A stretch of DNA of 54,104 nt from Nitrosomonadales bacterium (GCA_023259055.1 JAHFQZ010000008.1:1-54104); one strand, 5' to 3'; shown: positions 11,044 to 17,636, numbered from the stretch's first letter. Made by a program: numbers and translations. Notes: a model not told the origin generated them from the letters alone.

Positions 11044-12405
11044 TTACTTCTTCTTCGTCGGCCGCTTCCACCCATTGATAGTCACCTGCTTGCTGCGCGA
11101 CAGCGTCAGCTCGCCCTCCGGCGTGTTGCGGGTAATGGTCGAACCGGCTCCGATAGTCGAGCCCTTGCCCACCGTCACCGGCGCGACCAGTTGCGTGTCC
11201 GAGCCGATGAACACATCGTCCTCGATCACGGTGCGATGTTTGTTCGCGCCGTCGTAATTGCAAGTGATCGTGCCTGCGCCGACATTCACGCGGCTGCCGA
11301 CCGTAGTGTCGCCGATGTAGCTGAGGTGGTTGGCCTTGCTGTTCGACGCGATCTCGCTGTTCTTGACCTCGACAAAATTCCCGATGTGCACCTCGTCATG
11401 CAGTTTCGTGCCGGGACGCAGGCGCGCATAAGGGCCGATGCGGCAGTCAGCCCCTACTTCGCTGCTGTCGATATGGCTGTAGGGCGCAATCTCGGTGCCT
11501 GCGGCGATGGTGGTATCCCTGATGACACTGTAAGCGCCCACCCGCACGTTATTGCCCAGACTCACGTCGCCTTCGAAGATGCAGCCAATGTCGATCTCGA
11601 CATCGCGTCCGCAACTCAGCTTGCCGCGCACATCGACGCGCGCCGGGTCGGCCAGCGTCACGCCGTGCACCAGCAAACGCCCGGCCTCGACCAGTTGCCA
11701 GGTGCGCTCCAGTACCGCCAGTTGCGCCTTGCTGTTGATCCCGTGTATTTCCCATTCGTGGGCCGGCTGCACGGTATGCACCGCGACGCCCTGCTGCACG
11801 GCCATGCTGACGATATCGGTGAGGTAGTATTCGCCCTGCGAATTATTGTTCTGCAACTTCGCCAGCCAGCCGCGCAACATTTTCGTCGGCGCCAGCAAGA
11901 TACCGGTATTGATCTCGCTGATCTCGCGCTGCTCGTGCGACGCATCCTTTTCCTCGACGATGCTCAGCACGTCGCCCTGCTCGTTGCGCACGATGCGCCC
12001 GTAACCGGCGGGGTTAGCAAGATTGACCGTCAGCAGCACCAGCCCGCTGCCCGCCTGCCGCATCTGGTGCAGCGTGCCGTGCTGGATCAGCGGCACATCG
12101 CCGTACAGCACCAGCGTGTCGCTGTCGTCGGCGAGGTGAGGCATCGCATGCTGCACCGCATGGCCGGTGCCGAGCTGTGGTTCCTGTATAACGAACTTCG
12201 CCGGATATTGCTGCATCGCCTGCGGCACGGCATCGCCGCCATGTCCATACACCACGCAAACCTGTTGCGGCTGCAGCTCGGTCGCACGGTCGAGGACATG
12301 CTGCACCAGCGGCTTGCCCGCCAGCGCATGCAGCACCTTGGGCTTGTCGGAATACATGCGCGTGCCTTTACCAGCAGCGAGGATGACGATGTTCAACGGG
12401 GTCAT
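11044..12405 (-). CDS. glmU: Bifunctional UDP-GlcNAc pyrophosphorylase / GlcN-1-P acetyltransferase
   Basis: 453 residues. The N-terminal uridylyltransferase begins [23 protein letters not shown]; the C-terminal half is a left-handed beta helix of hexapeptide repeats ([44 protein letters not shown]) with the acetyltransferase [11 protein letters not shown]. It catalyses the last two steps to UDP-GlcNAc and so follows GlmS in the pathway. The gene lies between the integron integrase and glmS, all on the minus strand. Confidence 0.97.
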   Translation of the reverse strand: MTPLNIVILAAGKGTRMYSDKPKVLHALAGKPLVQHVLDRATELQPQQVCVVYGHGGDAVPQAMQQYPAKFVIQEPQLGTGHAVQHAMPHLADDSDTLVLYGDVPLIQHGTLHQMRQAGSGLVLLTVNLANPAGYGRIVRNEQGDVLSIVEEKDASHEQREISEINTGILLAPTKMLRGWLAKLQNNNSQGEYYLTDIVSMAVQQGVAVHTVQPAHEWEIHGINSKAQLAVLERTWQLVEAGRLLVHGVTLADPARVDVRGKLSCGRDVEIDIGCIFEGDVSLGNNVRVGAYSVIRDTTIAAGTEIAPYSHIDSSEVGADCRIGPYARLRPGTKLHDEVHIGNFVEVKNSEIASNSKANHLSYIGDTTVGSRVNVGAGTITCNYDGANKHRTVIEDDVFIGSDTQLVAPVTVGKGSTIGAGSTITRNTPEGELTLSRSKQVTINGWKRPTKKK

Positions 12406-12471
12406 GTTCGGCTTTCTGAAGATGGCGGATTATAAACAAAAGCGGCCATCCGGCGCGCGGTAAAGTTGCAG

Positions 12472-13458
12472 CTATCTGTCCAGCGGGCTGACCACTCCCC
12501 TGCCGCCCTTGTTCAGCACATGAGTGTAGATCATCGTCGTGGAAACATCCGAATGGCCGAGCAGCTCCTGCACGGTACGAATGTCATAGCCGCCCTCCAG
12601 CAAATGCGTGGCGAACGAATGGCGTAACGTATGCGGCGTTGCCAGCTTGACGATGCCCGATGCGGTCACAGCCCTTTTCATCGCACGCTGCAACAACTTC
12701 TCATCGATATGATGGCGGCGCTCCCGTCCGCTGCGCGGGTCGACGGAATAACTGCCGGATGGAAACACATATTGCCACGCCCATTCGTTAGGGGCACCAG
12801 GATATTTGAGCGCCAGCGCATCCGGCAAATAAACCTCCGCCATACCCTTGGCTAAATCGTCCTCATACAGGCGGCGGCGTTTCGCCAAATGCTGCTGCAA
12901 TACCTGAACCAGTGTCGCCGGCAACATCGTCACCCTGTCCTTTGCGCCCTTGCCATCGCGGATCAGAATCTCGCGCTGTCCGAAATCAATATCTTTAACC
13001 CGCAAGCGGCAGCACTCCATCAGTCTCATGCCGGTTCCGTACAGCAAGCGCGCCATCAATCCATAACCCCCATCCATGCGCTCAAGCACCAACGCCACTT
13101 CGGAACGATTCAACACCACCGGCAAGCGCTGCGGTTTTTTTGCGCGCACCATGGTATCCATCCAAGGCAAAACTATTCCAAGCACCTCGCGGTAAAGAAA
13201 CAGCAGCGCGGAAAGCGCCTGATTTTGGGTTGATGCCGACACGTTGCCCTCAGTGGCAAGGTGCGACAAAAATGCCTCAACCTCGGCGGCACCCAGATCA
13301 CGCGGGTGCCGCTTGCCGTGGAAAAAGATGAAACGCTTGATCCATTGAATATATTGCGTTTCTGTGCGGATGCTGTAGTGTTTGACTCTGATCTTGTCGC
13401 GGACTTGATCGAGCAGTTTTGGAGGGTTGGTGCCAGCAGGTGCATTTTCATTAACCAT
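12472..13458 (-). CDS. intI: Integron integrase (tyrosine recombinase)
   Basis: 328 residues. The SAM-like N-terminal core-binding domain occupies about residues 12-105. The catalytic domain has R145 ([10 protein letters not shown]), H276-x-x-R279 ([13 protein letters not shown]), H302 ([14 protein letters not shown]) and Y311. The IntI-specific insertion, absent from XerC/D, is clear at about 200-233 ([20 protein letters not shown], then WAWQYVFPS). All catalytic residues are present and the frame is intact, so the enzyme is probably active. It is divergent from the attI/cassette array that starts 115 bases from its start codon. Stop-to-start distance to glmU is 66 bases. Confidence 0.97.
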   Translation of the reverse strand: MVNENAPAGTNPPKLLDQVRDKIRVKHYSIRTETQYIQWIKRFIFFHGKRHPRDLGAAEVEAFLSHLATEGNVSASTQNQALSALLFLYREVLGIVLPWMDTMVRAKKPQRLPVVLNRSEVALVLERMDGGYGLMARLLYGTGMRLMECCRLRVKDIDFGQREILIRDGKGAKDRVTMLPATLVQVLQQHLAKRRRLYEDDLAKGMAEVYLPDALALKYPGAPNEWAWQYVFPSGSYSVDPRSGRERRHHIDEKLLQRAMKRAVTASGIVKLATPHTLRHSFATHLLEGGYDIRTVQELLGHSDVSTTMIYTHVLNKGGRGVVSPLDR

Positions 13459-13499
13459 AACATAGCTCCCTATTCGACAATTACCAAATAAACAATATG

Positions 13500-13528
13500 T
13501 TGATTACCAAAGCGCGTCTGATTATACA
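13500..13528 (+). promoter_or_regulatory. Candidate cassette promoter Pc, overlapping the integrase promoter
   Basis: TTGATT at 13500-13505 and TATACA at 13523-13528 are separated by 17 bases, a good sigma-70 pair reading into the cassettes. On the other strand TATAAT (complement of 13521-13526) is placed to be the -10 of intI, though its -35 is weak. The two -10 elements share bases, so the divergent promoters would compete. Start sites are not proved. Confidence 0.6.
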
Positions 13529-13554
13529 CCGCAGTTTTACAGAATATACACCGC

Positions 13555-13579
13555 CATCGGTGTCTACTTTACGTTAGGT
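13555..13579 (+). other. attI recombination site (core)
   Basis: The intI-proximal edge of the cassette array reads ATCGGTGTCTACTTTACGTTAGG. The crossover point is G^TTAGG, between 13573 and 13574, by analogy with the R' ends of the four attC sites downstream. The extent of the integrase-binding region to the left is not resolved by eye; the short repeats ACACCG at 13527 and 13549 might belong to it. Confidence 0.7.
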
Positions 13580-13585
13580 GCCAAA

Positions 13586-14119
13586 GTGCCCTGGTCACTC
13601 GATTATCAACCGCCCAAAGAGCCCGCGCTCCTAGACCAACTGTTTTTAGCCGTAGGGAAGGCCCTTTATTTAGCCAGTGCATTCGAGGCCAAGTGTCAGT
13701 TCTTGCTTCGTATTATGAAAATTGTTCGACATTACGAAAGTACGGGTGATACATCAGCTACTGCTGAGTTGGCGAAAGTTCTTAAAGAAAAAATGCTCGG
13801 CCAAACAATCCGGGAACTGAACACCATAACCGAGTTCACCGAAAAGGATTTGGCAATATTTCAACGTGGGAAGGACGCGAGAAATTACATTGCTCATGAA
13901 AGCGCTCAACTCGGGCCACTATCTTCGACGTCAGCAAAATCTATCAATGAAAAACTCACGCGGCTTCGAGTAGAGCTTGAGGCTTTAGCCACTGCTGACA
14001 ATCTCATTTCTGTTTGGTTGTACGAGATTGATGAAAAGGAACCTGCGCCAAGGGGAATTCAAAGTGCTTATCACGAGTGGGTGTTTCAATGGGTCTTCGA
14101 GGGAGCCTATGGCACCTAA
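13586..14119 (+). CDS. Cassette 1: putative HEPN-like protein
   Basis: 177 residues from a GTG start only 13 bases after the attI crossover. AGGTG, part of the attI core, is the only plausible ribosome-binding site. The protein is mostly helical by composition. Around residue 97 it has KDARNYIAHE, an R-x4-H motif of the kind that forms the active site of HEPN RNases in toxins and defence systems. No second domain is evident. The stop codon TAA lies inside the R'' end of attC1, a typical cassette layout. Assignment to HEPN rests on the motif and helical character only; an unrelated hypothetical protein is possible. Confidence 0.75.
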   Translation: MPWSLDYQPPKEPALLDQLFLAVGKALYLASAFEAKCQFLLRIMKIVRHYESTGDTSATAELAKVLKEKMLGQTIRELNTITEFTEKDLAIFQRGKDARNYIAHESAQLGPLSSTSAKSINEKLTRLRVELEALATADNLISVWLYEIDEKEPAPRGIQSAYHEWVFQWVFEGAYGT

Positions 14120-14191
14120 CCCTCCGCTCGAGTTCGCGCCCTTCGGGCGCTGGGACGCGCCTACGGCGCGCCCCTCAGCTACACGTTAGGG
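14114..14191 (+). repeat. attC1 (cassette 1 recombination site)
   Basis: R'' is ACCTAAC (14114-14120) and R' is GTTAGGG (14185-14191). Between them are nested palindromes CGCGCCCTTCGGGCGC and GACGCGCCTACGGCGCG. Total length is 78 bases, so it can fold into the single-strand hairpin IntI recognises. The core GACGCGCCTACGGCGCGCCC is nearly identical in attC4. Confidence 0.9.
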
Positions 14192-14234
14192 AGATTCACG
14201 ATGGCATCATCGCTACACTGAGCAGCTTGAACGA

Positions 14235-14675
14235 ATGAAAAGATATTTCGGACGATTCAAACAGATCAACGATGGAAAAGCGCACGATCAATCATCTCCA
14301 AACTACGATGATGATGTGTACGCATTTTTCCAAAATTGCTACCATCTCAAGGACTGGATAAAAAACGATACGGCTTGTTCGACTTGGAGTGACGTTGAAA
14401 ATTTTATAAACAACAATAACGATCTCAGCATTTGCGCTGATCTGTGCAATTCGCTAAAACATCTCACTCTTACAAAGCCGCGTTCCGCTAAAAACCCAGA
14501 CTTTGCAGGAGGCCATATCACTCTCAAGATTACTGATGGTTTTGGCGTAAAGGAAAGCGTTGATATTTCCATCAAATACACGGTTTCTACTTCGTCGGGC
14601 GATATTGATGCATTCCAATTAGCCGAGCGTTGTTTAACAGCTTGGGAGCAATTCATCAATGCAAACACTCCCTAA
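14235..14675 (+). CDS. Cassette 2: hypothetical protein with apparent start frameshift
   Basis: 146 residues as read from ATG 14235 (KRYFGRFKQINDG, then FFQNCYHLKDWIKND, CADLCNSLKHLTLTKPRS). I recall similar hypothetical proteins but no function; the N-x3-H of LCNSLKHL is faintly HEPN-like. A better-placed start, ATG 14201 with GGGAG from the attC core 7 bases upstream, meets a stop after six codons. Removing a single base near 14206 would join it to the main frame and give MAHRYTEQLERMKRYF. So the natural start is probably frameshifted and the shorter product uncertain. The stop lies in R'' of attC2. Confidence 0.7.
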   Translation: MKRYFGRFKQINDGKAHDQSSPNYDDDVYAFFQNCYHLKDWIKNDTACSTWSDVENFINNNNDLSICADLCNSLKHLTLTKPRSAKNPDFAGGHITLKITDGFGVKESVDISIKYTVSTSSGDIDAFQLAERCLTAWEQFINANTP

Positions 14676-14732
14676 CCCTACGCTCAAGCGGGACTGCGCA
14701 AAAGCGCGCAGCCCCTTAGCTTCACGTTAGCC
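14670..14732 (+). repeat. attC2
   Basis: 63 bases: R'' CCCTAAC (14670-14676), central hairpin around GACTGCGCAAAAGCGCGCAG, then CCCCTTAGCTTCAC and R' GTTAGCC (14726-14732). The stop of cassette 2 is inside R''. Confidence 0.9.
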
Positions 14733-14733
14733 G

Positions 14734-14946
14734 TCATTGCAGGTAGCTCAGGAATTCGTAGTCGTAGTCCCCATCCTCAACACACCATGCGCATTTCTCG
14801 CAACGATGTTTCCCGTCAGCGCCACGCATTACTCGGTGTCGTCCACAGTGCGGGCAGCCGTTCTCAGGGTTTTCATAGTCACCCATCTTTTCCCTGTTGC
14901 GTTTTTCGCGCTCTTCCTCTTCCCGTTGCGTGCTGTCCATGTCCAT
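14734..14946 (-). CDS. Cassette 3 (reverse orientation): small zinc-ribbon protein
   Basis: 70 residues. The N-terminal 20 are highly charged (QREEEEREKRNREK); the rest is a probable zinc ribbon with CPHC at about 31-34 and CEKC at about 49-52, plus one extra Cys and an acidic tail. A GGAGAG ribosome-binding site sits 5 bases before the ATG. It is encoded opposite to the cassette direction, so it needs its own promoter or antisense reading. The stop lies two bases beyond R' of attC2. No function is recognised. Confidence 0.72.
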   Translation of the reverse strand: MDMDSTQREEEEREKRNREKMGDYENPENGCPHCGRHRVMRGADGKHRCEKCAWCVEDGDYDYEFLSYLQ

Positions 14947-14969
14947 TTCGCTCTCCGTTTTTACATGCC

Positions 14970-15047
14970 GCCCAACCCGGCGATCAACTTTCGCGCTTCG
15001 CTCCTGACTGCGCCTGCGGCGCAGCCGAGTTAGCTACACCGTTAGGC
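14970..15047 (+). repeat. attC3
   Basis: 78 bases: R'' GCCCAAC (14970-14976) and R' GTTAGGC (15041-15047) in full RYYYAAC/GTTRRRY form. Internal palindromes are CGCGCTTCGC and GACTGCGCCTGCGGCGCAG. Confidence 0.9.
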
Positions 15048-15269
15048 GGCACGGTATTGTGCTCTTCCACATACACGCCCGATCACAGCTCCAGTCACAA
15101 TCATTACGCGCTCAGTTCGCTTTCCGTCGCTGCAAACAAGTTGCGTTTTGGTTCTCCTCACCAATGGCAAAACAGATTCATCTCGCCCGAAATTCCATCT
15201 CCCCATGTAGAACAGCGTTCCAATCGGGGCTGTCTTCCTTATCTCCAGTTCTTTCGCCCAATCAACCAT
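15042..15269 (-). CDS. Cassette 4 (reverse orientation): hypothetical protein
   Basis: 75 residues: MVDWAKELEIRKTAPIGTLF then GRWNFGRDESVLPLVRRTKT and a basic C-terminus. No domain is recognised; the middle looks like a small beta-rich fold. GGGAAG lies 4 bases before the ATG. Its TAA stop is formed from the R' core of attC3 (15042-15044), so the coding frame ends exactly at the cassette boundary. Like cassette 3 it runs against the array. Confidence 0.6.
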   Translation of the reverse strand: MVDWAKELEIRKTAPIGTLFYMGRWNFGRDESVLPLVRRTKTQLVCSDGKRTERVMIVTGAVIGRVCGRAQYRAA

Positions 15270-15292
15270 GATTCTTCCCTTTTTAAAATCCC

Positions 15293-15352
15293 GCCTAACC
15301 CGGCGGTCAAGTGGGACGCGCCTACGGCGCGCCCCTTACCTTTGCGTTAGGG
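15293..15352 (+). repeat. attC4
   Basis: 60 bases: R'' GCCTAAC (15293-15299), TCAAGTGGGACGCGCC, the mirrored GGCGCGCCCCTTACCTTTGC, and R' GTTAGGG (15346-15352). It is the cleanest copy of the local attC type. Confidence 0.93.
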
Positions 15353-15355
15353 CTT

Positions 15356-15496
15356 ATGTCACCAATCCGTTTTTTTCGTATTGCGTTACTACTGCCAATC
15401 GTTGCGCCATTGGTCCTCTTACCATTTGGGCTCAACTTAGTATCAGGAGTTTTGCACGAAAATCAATGGGGTCAGACTCGATTGATTATTAATTGA
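15356..15496 (+). pseudogene. Cassette 5: membrane protein gene cut by a REP-type element
   Basis: ATG 15356 follows the attC4 core with AGGG as its only ribosome-binding site. About 36 native codons remain (SPIRFFRIALLLPIVAPLVL, a hydrophobic membrane segment, then FGLNLVSGVLHE) before the left inverted repeat of the inserted element begins at 15463; the frame then stops at 15496 within inserted DNA. The rest of the gene is absent on the far side. Confidence 0.65.
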
Positions 15497-16260
15497 GAAC
15501 GCTGTACAGTGCTTAAAACAACAAAGCACGGAGACATGCAATGGCGCGTTTACCCAGATTTGTGATTCCCGGCCAACCGCAGCACATCATCTTGCGTGGC
15601 AACAATCGCACAGAAATTTTCTGTGCCGATGCAGATTATCTTTTTTATCTTGAAAAGTTAAAGCAAGCCTGCAACGCTCACGGCTGTGATATTCATGCCT
15701 ACGTGCTGATGACCAACCACGTGCATTTATTAGTTACGCCGTTTGAGGAACATAGCCTGCCCAAAGCCATGCAAATGCTGGGGCGTTACTATGTGCAGTA
15801 CTACAACTACTGCTACCAGCGCACCGGCACATTATGGGAAGGCCGTTACAAAGCCACACTGATTGATAGCGAGGCTTACTTATTAACCTGTATGCGCTAC
15901 ATAGAGTTAAATCCGGTACGCGCAGATATGGTTGCGCATCCGTCTGAATATCCTTGGTCAAGTTATCACTACAACGCACTGGGCCAGCCGAATGATTTGA
16001 TTACACCGCATTCTGAGTACCGACGTTTGGGCAAGACCGACGATGAGCGGCAAGCTGCATACCGCCAGCTATTCAAAAGCCACATTCCTGAAGGCATCGT
16101 CAATGAAATTAGAGAATCGACAAATAAAGCCTGGGTGCTGGGAAATGATCGTTTCAAGCAACGTATTCAAATGAAATTGGAGCGGCGAGTCGAGCCAAAA
16201 CCTAAAGGAGGAGATAGGAAGTCGGAGCAATTCAGAATCAATCGAGTCTGACCCCATTGA
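15463..16260 (+). mobile_element. REP-associated (RAYT) transposon-like element
   Basis: A transposase gene is flanked by perfect 25-base inverted repeats, 15463-15487 and 16236-16260 (outer part TCAATGGGGTCAGACTCG on the left). The repeat sequence is of the GGGGTCAGACTC kind often seen around stand-alone RAYT genes. The transposase stop codon lies inside the right repeat. It interrupts cassette 5. No target-site duplication is evident. Confidence 0.85.
15541..16251 (+). CDS. REP-associated tyrosine transposase (Y1/HUH)
   Basis: 236 residues starting ARLPRFVIPGQPQHIILRGNN, the usual RAYT opening. HVH at residues 60-62 (MTNHVHLLV) is the HUH metal site; LWEGRYKATLID and CMRYIELNPVRADMV follow, the latter with WSSYHYNALG close behind. 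RAYTs are single-strand transposases related to IS200/IS605 TnpA that act on REP hairpins. The C-terminal 60 residues are basic. The frame is complete. Confidence 0.92.
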   Translation: MARLPRFVIPGQPQHIILRGNNRTEIFCADADYLFYLEKLKQACNAHGCDIHAYVLMTNHVHLLVTPFEEHSLPKAMQMLGRYYVQYYNYCYQRTGTLWEGRYKATLIDSEAYLLTCMRYIELNPVRADMVAHPSEYPWSSYHYNALGQPNDLITPHSEYRRLGKTDDERQAAYRQLFKSHIPEGIVNEIRESTNKAWVLGNDRFKQRIQMKLERRVEPKPKGGDRKSEQFRINRV

Positions 16261-16261
16261 T

Positions 16262-16275
16262 AATAGACGTTGGGC
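16262..16275 (+). repeat. attC5 remnant (R' end only)
   Basis: Immediately right of the RAYT element is AATAGACGTTGGGC, ending in the R' sequence GTTGGGC (16269-16275), but no R'' or hairpin precedes it. The left part of this attC was lost with the end of cassette 5. It marks the left border of the toxin-antitoxin cassette. Confidence 0.65.
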
Positions 16276-16300
16276 CTTCTTGTAGCGCTCATATAGCCAC

Positions 16301-16328
16301 TTGACAAGCGTACGTAATAGCGTACTAT
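16301..16328 (+). promoter_or_regulatory. yefM-yoeB promoter with paired operator half-repeats
   Basis: TTGACA (16301-16306) and TACTAT (16323-16328) are 16 bases apart. Two GTAC-centred hexamers, CGTACG (16309-16314) and CGTACT (16321-16326), lie 12 bases centre to centre between and over the -10. In E. coli the YefM-YoeB complex binds two TGTACA repeats with the same 12-base spacing, so this is a convincing autorepression operator. Confidence 0.75.
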
Positions 16329-16353
16329 TTAGGCTTCTTTGAAGGAGCGTGAA

Positions 16354-16596
16354 ATGAACACACTTACCGCTAGCGAAGCTCGCGCAAATCTGTACCGGCT
16401 CATTGATCAAACAGTAGAGTCTCATGAGCCAATCATCATTTCCGGAAAACGCAGCAGTGCCGTGCTGCTTTCTGCAGAAGACTGGAGCGCAATTCAAGAA
16501 ACGTTGTACCTACTGGCCGTACCCGGCATGCGCGAGTCCATCAAAACTGGCATGGCCGAACCTCTCGCAAAAAGCTCGAAGGCGCTTAAGTGGTGA
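16354..16596 (+). CDS. yefM: Antitoxin, Phd/YefM family
   Basis: 80 residues: NTLTASEARANLYRLIDQTV is the DNA-binding N-terminus, then EPIIISGKRSSAVLLSAEDW, the usual Phd/YefM block, and a C-terminal toxin-binding tail. GAAGGAG sits 6 bases upstream of ATG 16354. The toxin start overlaps its stop (GTGA). It lies in a complete integron cassette with its own promoter and operator, as toxin-antitoxin cassettes in sedentary chromosomal integrons usually do. Confidence 0.93.
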   Translation: MNTLTASEARANLYRLIDQTVESHEPIIISGKRSSAVLLSAEDWSAIQETLYLLAVPGMRESIKTGMAEPLAKSSKALKW

Positions 16597-16856
16597 GTTG
16601 GGAAGTTGTTTATGCCGAGCAAGCAATGAAGGACGCAAAGAAGCTTGCTGCAAGCGGCCTTAAACCAAAGGCACAAGAACTGCTTGCGGTTCTTGCCAAC
16701 GACCCATTTCAAAATCCACCACCCTTCGAAAAGTTGGTCGGTGATCTCGCTGGCGCATATTCTCGCCGCATCAATATTCAGCACCGTATAGTGTACGAAG
16801 TTTTTGCCAAAGAAAAAACGGTTCGTGTCCTACGTATGTGGACGCACTATGAGTAG
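16593..16856 (+). CDS. yoeB: Toxin, YoeB/Txe family mRNA interferase
   Basis: 87 residues from GTG 16593, overlapping the antitoxin stop. It has the YoeB features WEVVYAEQAMKDAKKLAASG, DPFQNPPPFEKLVGDLAGAYSRRINIQHRIVY in two blocks, and the terminal MWTHYE with the catalytic-region His. YoeB cleaves mRNA on the ribosome and is neutralised by YefM. The frame is intact and all family blocks are present, so the module is probably functional. A GTG three bases upstream is also possible. Confidence 0.93.
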   Translation: MSWEVVYAEQAMKDAKKLAASGLKPKAQELLAVLANDPFQNPPPFEKLVGDLAGAYSRRINIQHRIVYEVFAKEKTVRVLRMWTHYE

Positions 16857-16862
16857 CCAGAG

Positions 16863-16887
16863 GCCCAACCCATCATTCGAGAGGGAC
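16863..16887 (+). repeat. attC6 remnant (left half only)
   Basis: Seven bases after the yoeB stop is R'' GCCCAAC (16863-16869), then CCATCATTCGAGAGGGAC, the left half of an attC. The right half is missing: sequence switches directly into a higB-like coding fragment. The cassette can no longer be excised normally from this side. Confidence 0.7.
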
Positions 16888-16989
16888 AGCCGTGGGCAAT
16901 GGTCAATATGGGTAAATGGTAATTGGCGCGTCATGTTCGAGTTTAAAAACGGTAACGTATTTGTTTTAGATTACGAGGATTATCACTAA
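16885..16989 (+). pseudogene. higB toxin remnant (3' end)
   Basis: The plus frame ending with TAA 16987-16989 encodes RGQWSIWVNGNWRVMFEF then KNGNVFVLDYEDYH, the C-terminal third of HigB/RelE-type toxins, which typically end in GNWRxxFxF and DYEDYH. The first two thirds are absent; the sequence is joined to a half attC. The stop overlaps an ATG by one base (TAATG), the usual higB-higA junction. Confidence 0.8.
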
Positions 16990-17492
16990 TGGCTATGCAC
17001 AATCCACCGCACATACCTCGACGAATCGCCCGCGAACTTGGGGTAGTTGCGTTTGCCTTCCTTGTACTGACGGGATGCGGTCGTCACACGGAGGCTTCGT
17101 CTTCGCTTGCGAACGAATCCAGACTTCCCAAGTGGTTCACATTGCCGCCTAATCAAGCCCGTGGCAACGTTACCGTGACAATGGACTACTACTTTAATTC
17201 GTCCGTTGGAAAGGCCTCATTTACTTTACGAGATTCAAGTGGGTCTGTTATCTCAAAGGTCACGGGAAAAAACAAAACCCTTCAACCACTCCAGCGAAGA
17301 GAAAAACTCCCCGGCTACTCAGAAGGATTTCCCTCGTATGAAATCATCAGCGTCGGAGAAATCACTGAAATTATCGAGCATCGTAAAATGGAGCCAATCT
17401 TTTATATCACAGACGATCCGGAGGTTAAGGCGGAATTGCAGATCCTTGCTGACCCTGCGTTCAAAAGGGACGCGCCAATGGGCACCCCTTAA
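16989..17492 (+). CDS. Lipoprotein-like hypothetical protein fused to a higA start
   Basis: 167 residues. The first eight, MAMHNPPH, match the start of HigA antitoxins, and the gene sits in the higA position. From residue 9 the protein is different: IPRRIARELGVVAFAFLVLT then GCG, a lipoprotein signal with a lipobox Cys near 31, followed by a ~130-residue domain I do not recognise. The C-terminus (ADPAFKRDAPMGTP) is translated from a degenerate attC and stops inside it. I infer a deletion that joined the higA start to a lipoprotein gene from another cassette; whether the product is exported with the extended N-terminus is unknown. Confidence 0.7.
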   Translation: MAMHNPPHIPRRIARELGVVAFAFLVLTGCGRHTEASSSLANESRLPKWFTLPPNQARGNVTVTMDYYFNSSVGKASFTLRDSSGSVISKVTGKNKTLQPLQRREKLPGYSEGFPSYEIISVGEITEIIEHRKMEPIFYITDDPEVKAELQILADPAFKRDAPMGTP

Positions 17493-17502
17493 CTCGTTAG
17501 AA
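17447..17502 (+). repeat. Degenerate attC7, end of the array
   Basis: TGCTGACCCTGCGTTCAAAA, then GGGACGCGCC, GGGCACCCCTTAACTC and GTTAGAA follow the attC4 pattern with altered R'' (CTGACC for CTAACC) and R' ends and a weakened stem. No further attC-like sequence is seen to the right, so the array ends here. Confidence 0.7.
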
Positions 17503-17636
17503 GCCACTCTCCAACTTGGCTGGCCCAAAGCGAACGGCTATTTTCAGGGGTAGAATTCCACTCAAAGTTTATGCAGCCAATGCGGAACCAAATGCACACC
17601 CCTCAATTCAAAAGTAAGAGTGCATAGGAGTTGGTC

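Noticed and set aside
11191..12435. 414-codon open frame on the plus strand
   Set aside because: It is antisense to glmU, whose protein is certain; composition follows the reversed glmU codons and no domain is seen.
13459..13560. LexA box controlling intI
   Set aside because: No CTG-N10-CAG palindrome of the right kind; CTGTAAAACTG does not fit.
14787..15350. 187-codon plus-strand frame through attC3 and attC4
   Set aside because: Runs through two recombination sites and is antisense to two ORFs with good ribosome-binding sites.
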